From NCBI GenBank assembly GCA_904063045.1, contig CAJFCJ010000017.1:186001-250000 (forward strand): 64,000 nt of DNA, read 5' to 3'. Position numbers and translations under genes: made by a program. The notes under the pieces were generated by a model. The model had not been told where the DNA came from and did not search any database. It worked only from the letters and a program-made list of their open reading frames with translations. This stretch comes from Dimorphilus gyrociliatus. Lineage: Eukaryota > Annelida > Polychaeta > Dinophilidae. Positions 36,634 through 47,497 of the stretch are shown one piece after another (the stretch's first letter is position 1; each line of letters starts with the position of its first letter).

Positions 36634-38510
36634 TTAATGATTTGGTAAAAAATAATAATTCATAGACATTCCTAAAGCCTTAAATTCACATGCTTGATTT
36701 TTGTAAAATTTCGTAATGATGTAGTCGGTCTTGTGCAAGATTGTGCATAGTGATTCTGCATGAGCGTAATGTTTCATTGCATATATAAAACTTCGAATAA
36801 ACAATGTACCCAAATCAGATCGGCAAGCAAGGGAACCTATACAAAATAAAGAAAATGAATTGGTGATTTTCTTAATATAAAATTATTTTACCCTCAAGAG
36901 TAGCGTTGATAATGTATGTATACTTTTTTCCATTGCATGTGTCATCTCCTACCAAAGCATCTTGATATGGATAGCTGTGGTCGTTGTTGCTTGCTGACAC
37001 CACTTTGTGTTTATAAAAAGCATTTAGAATGTTTTTTCTTTAATAATTAAATAAATAACTGACTCTTACGGCAAGTCTGGAAAAAGAAGAGTTTTGGTTT
37101 AGTCTTTAGTAATGGGCAGTTTTCTCCATCAAAGAAGTCAATTAAAGAATCGTATTCCAAAAATTTAGAATCTTTCAGTTTAAAAGAATTTTTATTTCCG
37201 TGAGCTAAGATAAAAACAATGAGCGACTTAATGTTCTTCAAATTTGTTTCGTTAGATTTGATGTTGTTCAATTCATTTAGAAATTCCTCTTTAGTATAAT
37301 CTTCCAAAAGGGTAAACTTGTATTTTAGTTTAGTTTCAAACAGCGTTCTCAGATTAAAAGAATCTAATTCTGCTCCTTCTCGCTCCTTAAGGATGTTTAG
37401 AACCAGTACATGATTGAGGCCTTTAGTGTCGTGAATAGTCTGAAATAATGAAAGAAGAACTCTCTGTTCAGTACATAGATAGTAGAAAAATATTAATAAT
37501 TACGCCGCACTCAATGCCGTCTTTTAATTCTTTGGTATCTAAAATTGAATACTTTTCTAACTTGATCGGAATTTTCCCCTTCTTTTCTTCAACATGTACA
37601 GAAAGAATAAAACTCTGTATAATAAATAACAGAAATGGAAAGAAAAATTTCTATATACCATCTTCCTTACAGTCCTTTATGAGTTGTTCTGATGATTCAT
37701 CATTTTCATCCGCTGTAGCGTTAAGTTCGGATTAGAAACAGAATAAAACTCTGTATGATAAATAAAAGAAATGGAAAGACGAATTTCTATATACCACTTT
37801 CATTAGATTCCTCTATGAGTTGTTTCTGTGATTTATCTTTTATAACTAGAGTGCTCTCTTTGGCTAGAAGTCTTCTAGCTAATATTATTAAAATAGCTAC
37901 AAGTAAGATTACAACTGCGACGACTATTATTACTACTTCCAATGTTTCTTGACTTTGCGGTGGACTAGGAGACACTGTATTTGTACGATTTGTAGGTTCA
38001 GGTGAAGCAGCACTAATATTAAGAAATTTCTCAAAGCATGAATTGTCACCGGCTTGATATTCGTATTTTGGATCTGTACATTTGCAAATGTTGTCCATTT
38101 CTTCGTTACCCTTTTCAGCTAAAGTCATGTGTTCATTATCACAGCTCTTTCTGTTTGTGTTAAGTATATTTATTATATAAAAGTTTTTAAATAGCTTTAA
38201 AATCTAATTACTGTTGTTCACAAGTAGTAGTTTTGCAGACGTTAGAATCGGAGCGTTTTTCTCTAAATCCTCCTGTTGTAGAAAAATATCCTTCGGGACA
38301 CTTGACACAATCAGAGCCGTTGTTCTTGATAGAACATTCAGCTGGTTCAAATCCCATAGGACAGTGTACCAAAGCGCAGGTATGAGCAGTATAGTCAGTT
38401 GGTGATAGAAATTTGCAAAAAGCTTTCTTCACAACAGGGACGGTGTTGGATATCCGAATGAAATAGTAGATTAAAAGGATAGTAAAGCTAGACAACAAGA
38501 GCTTCGCCAT
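36634..38510 (-). CDS. TNFR-like receptor fused to a caspase domain (copy E)
   Basis: Predicted type I membrane protein of about 490 residues. Signal peptide MAKLLLSSFTILLIYYFI; ectodomain CALVHCPMGFEPAEC, SDCVKCPEGYFS, CKTTTC and, on exon 2, CDNEHMTLAEKGNEEMDNIC; membrane span VVIIVVAVVILLVAILIILA; cytosolic linker of about 50 residues; then a caspase fold. Caspase landmarks: VLVLNILKEREGAELDSFNL, FILAHGN (catalytic His, codon 37202-37200), KPKLFFFQTC (catalytic Cys, codon 37073-37071), and a small-subunit region ACRSDLGTLFIRSFIYAM with an Arg where caspases have the S1-site Arg, ending MSMNYYFLPNH. Seven exons, all GT-AG, phases 2,1,1,0,1,1 without a frame break. The exon after the Cys changes QACRG to QTCLV. 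No DED or CARD is present. Whether it is proteolytically active is not known. Confidence 0.8.
37604..37840 (-). repeat. Tandem exon duplication in the receptor-caspase linker
   Basis: Two roughly 100-base units (about 37604-37705 and 37739-37840) each contain the end of a small exon encoding an S-x-QLI motif (KSQKQLIEESNES and ESSEQLIKDCKED), the same GTATATAGAAATT donor and the same intron text CAGAGTTTTATTCT. Exon boundaries and phase 1 are the same in both, so duplication kept the frame. Confidence 0.8.
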
Positions 38511-39020
38511 TTATTGCTTCTTGGTTAACCAGATTAGTAGATAGTCAGCAGTGAAAATTTCAATTTTGAAATAATCTTCTACTTATTTTTTGTTTTTAAA
38601 ATTTAGATTAAAATGAAACTTTTAGCTTTTTTTCTTCAAAAATATCAATTACGGAAAATCTAGTCATAAATCGAATAATTTATAAATGACGGATTTTATG
38701 CGGATCGCAGGAGTATTACAAATATGATTAATATTGCTACTAATCGATTATTTATGATAATCAATATTATGATATACGTAAAAAAAATGAATATTTTATT
38801 TTATTTACAATTATTTCTGTATCACATCAACATTTCAAGTAACAAAAGTAATTTGTAAGAATATTTCATTTGAATGAAACAATGCAGTTAAATTATCTGA
38901 AGAAAAGGTAAACGAAACGTCAACAAATCATTGAGATTTGATTTCTTCTTGTGATTTCTTCTGTTGGGATAATTGGTTAAAGGTAATTAAAGAATCTTTG
39001 TTTTGAAAGATTTCAATAAA

Positions 39021-40391
39021 CTACTTACAGACAACGACGTCACCCATTTCAATGGCATTATCAATAGATTTTGAATTCATCTGCTTCTTCTTTTCAATCG
39101 CTTCCTCTCTCTTTCTTTTCCTTTCGTCCTGATGCATCCTTTTTTTAATTTCCAACACTAAATCCGGATTATTGATAAGCGTGTAGCATCTCCACCATCT
39201 AAATTTTATTTGTTTTCTCTTTAAACGTGATGAACTAGTAGAAGTCGAAGTACTAAAAGCACTTGAACAAGCAGAATCTTCAAGTTTTTTAGTCTTCATT
39301 TCGTCAATAAGCATTTGGCAAAAAAATCTAAGAATCGGATGATTATGATACAACTCTAATCTAAGCATGCCTATATAGGCATTGTAGCCAGAATCTAATT
39401 TTTCAAAGCCACGTACTAGGAGGCATCTATCCGTTCTACTCAGTAAAAGTGCTCCTATTCCAACAGATATTATTATTCTCTTTAGACAACCAAAAATACC
39501 AATGATAACATTAAAGAAGAAGAGAATGAATGTAACAACATGAAATACTCGTCGATTGTTTAGAGCTAAGTATTTTCCTCTTTCCTGTAGAAAAGCGAAC
39601 TTGGCCAATTTCAATTGAAAAATGTTCAACAACAGACTAAATATAACTGTAGGCCTGTAAGATATTATTAATCAATTATAAAGATGATAATCTATTATTG
39701 CGTAATGTTAATACCATAAAGGTAGTAGAAGTTTTAATAACCAATTTAATTGACCCTGAATCAAGGGTCTTACTATTAATAGGACAACCACTACAAAAAT
39801 AAAAAAAAGGAGTAGGGAAACAATTACATAACCCCAGAATAAGTGAGCTATTTGAAATCCGGCATATTTCAACGATGATACAACCGTTGATTCGTGTGAT
39901 TGATTACCACATCCTATAAAATTTCTATTTCCTTTGAAAAGTTTACCAATATGTATTCTGTATATATATATATAAATGAAATATAAAAAAGGGAGAGAGT
40001 TTAATTACTATTTCATTTTCCTTACTTGTATGTAAGTAGCATATGCATTGAAAAGATTATATGAAGTACAAGGGATATATAGATTGCAGCCAAAAATGAA
40101 CCTCGTGCTACAGTTATAATTTTCAGAACTTCCCTTAGTATTTCTGTCAGTTTTTTTCCATGAGATCCTCCGTTAACACTATAGTTAAGTATCTGATAAG
40201 ATATAATAAAGTAGCCGACTTTTAATTTGATAATGAAAGGAAACATACTCTCATAAAATCACTTAAAGTTATTTCGAAATTTGTTGAGCTTTCAGCCAAG
40301 ATAATTGTTTCTTGTAATAAATCTTGAAAAACGGCAAATAGAAAATCAAGAAATCTATGAAAAGTGATGCATAGCTGTAAAACAAAAGAAC

Positions 40392-40422
<31 letters not shown>

Positions 40423-42064
40423 GAAGAAGAGAAGTATTGTTAAAACATTGAACTTTTGTATTTAATAAATGTTTTCTATTTACGGCAAATACTCCTATAC
40501 AACCAACTGAAAAGGTAGCGCAAATTCTCGTGGAAAATGTGAATCCTTTTAGTGAAAATTACTAATTAATATAGGATAAGAGGAAAAATATTATATAATT
40601 TACCATCTATACTAAAGAGATTTAGTTTTGTCTTTATTCTCTTTATGAGGGTTTCGTTGGCTCTGAATATGACAGATGTATGGAAAATTTATTGACATAT
40701 TGTATTTTAAAAACGAACGTTTCATAGTCAACTGGTTTAAGTAGATCTTTAACATATTTATAAGCATTTGTCTCGTTTAAAGGTATGCAAATATCACAAT
40801 TCTAAAGGGGAGAATACACGTACAAATATTGAATATTATTGATAAATATCAATTAAGACTAATTTACCGGATCATTAGACAAAAATGGAATTTGAGATTT
40901 CCACTATATTAATTAAAGAAAGAAATGATAAATTAACTTATTAAACTTAGTTTCTACTACCTTCATCTTTTTTTGGAATAATAATTTTATATTATTGAAT
41001 AAATCGTATATATATCCTAGGCATAAGACAACTTTCACCAATAATAAAGGTATAGATATAGCCAGATATATATACTGGAAATCTTTCTGTTCAAGTATTC
41101 AAAAAGCTACTTTAAATGAGGGTATTATAAATAGAACATACGTAACGACCGCTTTCGGATAGATTGCAGTGGTATAGATAATATCCTCTTAAAACTGTCC
41201 AGGAAATCATAAGAAACGCTCCAATCAAATTAGCAAGAATTACTCTATGCAATCGTATACAAACAAACATTGGATAGATAGCCATACATAAGACTGCAAT
41301 GTTTGCCATTTTGACGATAGCTTTAACCAAAATAAAGCCAAGGTATTAATTAAATAATTAAAAAGACAAATAAATAAGCTTTTTTTTTACTTCCAATCCA
41401 TTTCATCCATTTATTTTCTCTTGCTGCAACGGCGAAGTCGACAAAATTATCCCCCAAAAATAACTCAATAATAAGGTAAGCCATTGAAAGATAAGCAAAA
41501 ACGTAGTATAATCTCCTTTTTGTATCATCTAATAGATTTAGAGGGCTAATCATTTCGTAAAGTAGAATGAATGATTAATTATCCATTCATTAATAAGCCT
41601 AGTTTATAATTGTAATTTACATACTAAACACATCCAGGCCATGCCCAACAGCACGAAAGTTTACAGCGTTTACGTCTGTCCCACGCAGACATAATAAGAA
41701 TGAAAACTAACTGAAAAAAGAGTGAACTTTATGCTTTACATATCAATTAAGATGGATAGAATAGGAATATGAAAACGCTTACGCTTAATGGTCCTGCCGC
41801 AATAATGGAGGTTCTTTGAACTGCAACGATACTCGTACATAGAGTATCATTAGGTCTGTAGAGTTTATACAAATCAAGCATAAACAATACATAAGATAAA
41901 AGTACTAACTCAATCGTTGGTTCGGAAAGATCATAATCAGGAAGAGCAGTTTGTTGCGAATTGGTTTCACTAGTTGCTAAATCGCTTAAGCACCTTCTAA
42001 AATCATTCATATAAGTGTCGTTTAACAGTATATCAATGCAATATTCTTTAGCAGTATCCATCAT
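39021..42064 (-). CDS. STRA6-like retinol transporter/receptor
   Basis: Multi-pass membrane protein that matches vertebrate STRA6, which mediates retinol uptake from its plasma carrier. N-terminal exon 42064-41759 (first span TIELVLLSYVLFMLDL), then exons at about 41715-41640 (Cys/Arg-rich RRKRCKLSCCWAWPG), 41553-41400 (PLNLLDDTKRRLYYVFAYLS), 41330-41112, several short ones, 40230-40022, and a last exon 39632-39021. The last exon is most diagnostic: LNNRRVFHVVTFILFFFN, LDSGYNAYIGMLRLE, HPILRFFCQML and RCYTLINNPDLV align with the STRA6 C-terminus. It is followed by a Lys/Arg-rich helical tail. Internal short exons between 39660 and 41110 were not all fixed, and the stop may shift by a few codons because a GTAAGTAG donor overlaps it. 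A (GA)n run lies in an intron at 40391-40420. Confidence 0.82.
40391..40420. repeat. (GA)n run in a STRA6-like intron
   Basis: GA dinucleotide run in a stretch between two STRA6-like exons. Confidence 0.85.
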
Positions 42065-43903
42065 TAAGATTTCTTGATATTTAATACTGGGACTTTGGAA
42101 AAATATTCAATGAAATGAAGATGTTAACACTTCAATATTAATATAAACAGTATATTACATGTGAACTTGAATCGTTAGATTCTGGCTTAAAAGATAAATG
42201 ATATTGAATCTTTTTTAATAAAATATCTGTAAAGAGAAACTAGATTAATTAAGGAATTTTAAGGATGAACGTTAATTTTACATCTACCTACCTTTATTGA
42301 AAAATAAAAATGCTTTGTGTAAATCGATTGTATCTATGCACAAATCAATAGAACTAACCTTGGTCTATTAAAACACAAGGAAAGTAGGCTATTCAACCAC
42401 CGTCTATAATATCTATAACACAATCATATAGAGGAAATCATCTTATTGTAAATGTAACTGATTTACTGATGAGTACTATAATTAAGAAGCAGAAGAAGAT
42501 ACAATAGAGTTAGTTGGCAAAATGATCGTTCAAAGTTGAATGTTCGCTATGAAAATATGGCTGAATATTTATATAGTTATTCCTTATGTAAGTCCTATAA
42601 GGGTAAGTGAGTACATTCGAAGTGGCTTTGTATAACAAACATATAAAATTATATTTTTAAAAAAACGCACTCGACTAAAGATGTCGCTTTTGACTAATGT
42701 TCATGAGAACTTTAATAATTTCTATTTGCTTGTCTAATCAAATAATTTACGTTGTCTCCTTTATCTTTATTAACTATGACAAGAAGCTTTAATTAATGCA
42801 AATAGTATAATATATTCAAAAATCTAGTTCAATTCGTTCATTTTCTACACTTGCAAAATTAAGTAAATTGATAGAATTAACATAAATTCCCTCTGTATTT
42901 TTATTTGTAAAACGACAACAAACCAACTTACTAATGTAATATTATTAAATCGTGATATTACTCATAATACCTTTGCAATTTATGATCATTTCTATACATT
43001 TTGACTAATCACCTATTCATGCAATACACTGCACAGCACATATGTCTATTTTTGGCCTATAATTAATTAGCATAACAAGTAAAAAAATAGTGTTAAAACT
43101 ATTTAAAATAGGTAATCAATACATGCAATTCGAATTTATTGCATTCACATGATATAAAAGAGGGAATATAAAGTATTCATATAAATGTTTCAGTTGGTGT
43201 ATATAGTTTTAATTTAATGATATTCTTTCATCAATGTTTCTTATTAAGCGTTTAATCAAAGTGTTAACCATGGAAAACACCTTATTTTTATTCTTTTTTC
43301 GATGCTTATCAGAAAAACTAATAGAAAAAGAGAGATAGGGAGAGACTTTTGACTTGGAATTAAGCACCATAAAATGAGTGAGAGATTATGTGAAAAACAG
43401 TAAGCCTTTATCATTCAAGATCTGAATACATAAATCACAGTATAAAATAGTAAGGCTTTCCTTTCCTCCCTTTATTACATTCGTTCCTGTCCACAGTCTG
43501 CTAATATAGTTACATTTACCTCCTAACACGCATCATCCAATAGAATTCTCTGTCTCTCAGTCATTGCATTAAAGTAGAATTGTTATGGTTTAATAAATTT
43601 GTATTCTAAATTACAGTATCAATAATAAAACAATCAAATTTGTCGATGTATTAATCGCCAATAACATGAATTTTTATCAAAAATTCTCTAAAATATTAAT
43701 ATTTTTTATAGTTGAACAGTTTTAATTTAATTTCTTTTCCTTTTGGCACTGAGATTAACAGATTCAATCGGCCTATAAACATACAATTTTCATAGTCCTT
43801 TATATTCAGTTAGTCATTACATATGTTATATAAATGTATACAATGTATATGTAAATCAGTCGAATTCAGTTAATAATCTTCTAGATTTCCAACAGTCTTC
43901 TTC
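42065..43903. other. Intergenic interval, no gene seen
   Basis: AT-rich, stop-dense DNA between the STRA6-like gene and the next membrane protein. No open frame with family motifs or convincing splice-linked exons on either strand. Confidence 0.55.
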
Positions 43904-44593
43904 TTAACTAGATTCGATTTGTTCTTCTACACTAAAAAAATAATACTTTCTGCTCGAATAGTTAATAATTGTCGATAAAGATATGACAAGGAAAATTACT
44001 CCCATGACTTTCAATATATCAATTATACTTCCTTCCATATTATAGAAGATAATATAGATTAATAATGTTCCTGATACGATGCATGACATGATCACGTGAA
44101 TAAAAATACTGTAAAAGTAATATATATAAAGTATATACAAAGAATAGCGGCTTCTCAAAAATGACTTACCTTGAGCAGAGATTACCTAAAGTAATCAATG
44201 TACGTAATTCAATAGTATAACAAGAAAGAAGATAGAAGTTAGTAATAAAAACTATTAAGATTACTCTAAACCATCTTTCAACTCGTTTCTTTTCCAATTG
44301 AATATCTAAATTTTCGCTTAAATCTTGTATTACTGAGAAAATGCTTACTAAAAGCAGAAAAACGCAGATTAGAACAATCGTTAGACCTCTGCAAATAATT
44401 GAAAAGAGTTTTTGGTTTGTTTTGTAAAATTTTACAAATCTACTTACAATGAACAGCATAAAGCTATCCATATTTTTGATAAATTCATATGAAGTATTTG
44501 GCCAAAGAATTGAACGCATAGACGAAATGCATAGATAAAACCGTTAATCGTGCCAAGTAGAAAGAGGCAAATAATTATTCTATTCGAAATCAT
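43904..44593 (-). CDS. Unassigned five-span membrane protein
   Basis: I do not recognise a family. Three exons join with GT-AG introns: start ATG 44593 (MISNRIIICLFLLGTINGF), a middle exon LTIVLICVFLLLVSIFSVI to LITLGNLCS, and a last exon IFIHVIMSCIVSGTLLIYIIF to the stop at 43904. Hydropathy by eye gives five spans (IICLFLLGTINGFIYAF, LTIVLICVFLLLVSIF, VILIVFITNFYLLSCYT, VIMSCIVSGTLLIYIIF, VMGVIFLVISLSTII), a charged loop (EKKRVERW) after span 2 and a short acidic C-terminus. It shares size and orientation with the four-span genes further right but no clear residues, so an exon upstream may be missing. Confidence 0.55.
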
Positions 44594-46055
44594 ATTTGTT
44601 GTATATTCTAATAAAAGAAAATATAAAAAATAAGATAGAAAATCGTTATAAAAAGAAATTAATATCCAATTAGTAATAATGATAATTTAATACCATAATG
44701 AAAGCGTTTTTATATTTAGGTCATGTATAAATACAAACGATACTAGTTCCATAGTTTTGAGTAGTGTCATTAAATGTAAAAAGAACAAAAATAGAATAGA
44801 ATGTTTTTTCTCTCTACTAAATAGGAATACTATACAAGAGAGTATATCTATTTTAAAACAAAGTAAATTTGCTACTTTCGTATTGAGAATAGAGTTGTAA
44901 AGTAAAAGAATGCAATACAAAAGTGGCTTCTACTATTATAGAAAAGTTCATATTCTAATTGTATTATTTTGATATAAAACTACTATGGGATTAATCAATT
45001 AATCTTTAACATGGAAGTATTACCTATATCTTTAATTATATATTACCTGTATTCAATATGGATTCTTGATGATAAATGAACAGTTTTTAAACTTCCTCTT
45101 TCTTTTCTATACTTAAATCTTATTATTATCAATCTAAACTTTACAACAAAAATATCTTTTATTATTCTTCGATTGATTATAGAAACGTCTAATTTCGAAT
45201 AAAAGTTGCTTCTTTCCTTGTTTGACTGCTATTAACACAATTTTGGAAGATAAGATGCCGCCATGTTATATTAAACAACAAGAAAGAGAGCTTATCTTGT
45301 TTATAACCAATCATCGACCTTGTCTCTTTCGAACTATTTTTTATAGGCTAAATAACGTATATAATACATTCAAAACGTTTGACCGTTAATTTGTTTAATT
45401 AAAAAATTACAATGATTTCAATTTTTCAACTATTTGAATCGATGAACGAGGCGTTCAAGTAAGAATTAAAGGTCATAAAAGAGACAATTAAGGGGAGCAG
45501 TATGAAGTAAGTAAGCCTATATAAATTTAGTTTTTCTATGAAACCCTACATATAGATCGAGGAATTGAATAATTCATAAATTAATAAACAATAACAAAAG
45601 AATATAGGTCAAAGATTTTTATTTTCTAATTGATGATTGATAATACGCAATTATAAACAATAGGAAGAGACTACAATCATTGAAATATGCATTTTCGTCT
45701 AAAAGACAAAAACATATTTTTTACGTAATAATCTTTATTGAAATTGAATAGATCGTTCAAATAATGTAAATATATAAAAGAATGTTATTCTCTGCGAAAC
45801 TTTGACGCAAATCAAATATTCTTCCACTCAATATTTGGATTTTAGAACAAATACGCTTTATCTTAATTCTGCAAATATCAGATAAGATACTCTTCCATCT
45901 AATATTGGAATATTTTATAGAATATATTGATCTTCTAATTAATAAGGTTGTACAGCTAATCATTTAACTTTCTCTATGTTGTCTATGTCTCTCTATATAT
46001 TCAACGTTAAGATATTCAAAGAACAAATCCAAATTATTGCAATAATCCAACAGAA
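44594..46055. other. Intergenic interval, no gene seen
   Basis: AT-rich DNA. An open frame at 45757-45963 on the minus strand is short and of low complexity. No motif or splice-linked exon set supports a gene here. Confidence 0.5.
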
Positions 46056-46930
46056 CTATAGATTCTCAACTATCTCAATCTCCAATAAAGAATCAGAAGT
46101 TATCGTTTTGTTATCTTGCGAATTATATATTAAAGTTTTACTTTCGGTTTTAAATCGTTTGGAAAATGTAAGACAAGATTGACAAATTAGTTTTAAAGGT
46201 AAAAGTAAATCTGTTGAATAAGCCAGTTTATTTAGACTTTATAATAAAAACAATTAACTTACCTTTTTCATTTGACAAACGCCATATAAAAAGCATCAAG
46301 AATGCAGAATGTACGCCTATAAATATTAATGATAATCGTAGACCTATCCAACTTTCATTGTAGTATCCGCTATAAAGTGAAGTTCTTGAACAGATTTTAA
46401 ATTGATCAATTGATGTATCAAACACAATAAGATAGTAGAAACTTATGCTAAATAGATAAATATCCCAGAAGAGAATATTTGTCATGATACCAATCTTGAA
46501 ATGGAGATACGTGAAAGGATTACAAAGTAGAAAAGCAATAAACCAGATAACAAATGATATACTAATTACTAGACCATAAATAGTCATAATATGCGGATGA
46601 TTTCTGAATATTTGCAAATAGAATATATAGATATATATATACAGTACAGTAATATATTACTATTACATAAGAACTAAACAAGATTTCGTCATCAACTTAC
46701 GGTTCTAAGTAAAATGTAATAATACATATTTTATTTGGCGAGCGAATTGCAGTTGTCCTATTTACGTAATAAGGTTTAATAGTCTTGTCATCCGGTATTA
46801 CTCGATATCTTAGAATTTCGCTAAAATTTTCTTTTGAAATTGCATAATGAAACGTCGGACCGGAGAAAATATTCATAATTGTCCATAAAATTGTTATAAA
46901 TCCACAGAATATATCCAGTTTAGAGATCAT
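46056..46930 (-). CDS. Four-span membrane protein, paralogue 1
   Basis: Three exons: 46930 to about 46700 (MISKLDIFCGFITILWTIMN, then GPTFHYAISKENFSEI and KICIITFYLEP), 46617-46263 (three spans) and a last exon with a polar tail ending TAG at 46058-46056. It aligns with the gene at 57.8-59.6 kb in the first loop (GP-HYAI-E-F-EI, KICIIT-Y--P) and in span order, so the two are paralogues. Topology is cytosolic N-terminus, one span, extracellular loop of about 50 residues, then spans 2-4 and a cytosolic tail. TMEM179-like proteins have a comparable plan, but I see too few shared residues to name it. Confidence 0.65.
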
Positions 46931-47497
46931 AATTCACCGCTGATCGCAAATTTAATAAATCTACTTAATTGTATATTCCCTCAAAAAGTATCCAAGGTAA
47001 ATATTAGTACTTTTTGTCTAATCATCGATTTTATCTTGTCCATAGAATGAAACAAAGGACAGAAAGAGAGAGAGAGGTAGGTTTTTCTTGTTTCCTCGTA
47101 ACAAATATTGGATATAGAATATCTTATTATTAAATATTACTCCCTGACCTAATTCGCCGTTGACTAAGCACTAACCACAGTTAATTTTCATATTATTATA
47201 TTATGAGGTAATGTAGTTATTATACAGAAACTTTAACTATTCATTAAACATCAAAATTCTATATCTAATTATGATTATTCAAGTTTTATATTATGAATAT
47301 TTTGAAAAATATTATCATACTAATCAGTTTCATAGTTGGTAGTTACTTTATCTGTTTAGCTGTTTTAAATCGGTCTTATCTTCTTCTTCTTCTTCTTCTT
47401 CTATTTTTGAATGAATACATATGACAGCCAAATTGCAGATAAAGAAACGATGCATGTTCGAGTGTCTTTTCAAGAGGGATGTATAATGTGCTATCGT
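46931..47497. other. Short spacer with TTC microsatellite
   Basis: AT-rich spacer between the four-span gene and the NLR 3' end, with a TTC repeat at about 47380-47402 and a GA patch near 47063-47075. No gene. Confidence 0.6.

Noticed and set aside
36997-37012. Alternative acceptor in the receptor-caspase giving QTC-PS
   Set aside because: Also possible, but the first AG after the pyrimidine/AT tract gives a longer in-frame exon; left as an uncertainty.
45757-45963. Minus-strand 68-residue ORF
   Set aside because: Basic, low-complexity, between genes, with no motif or spliced partner.
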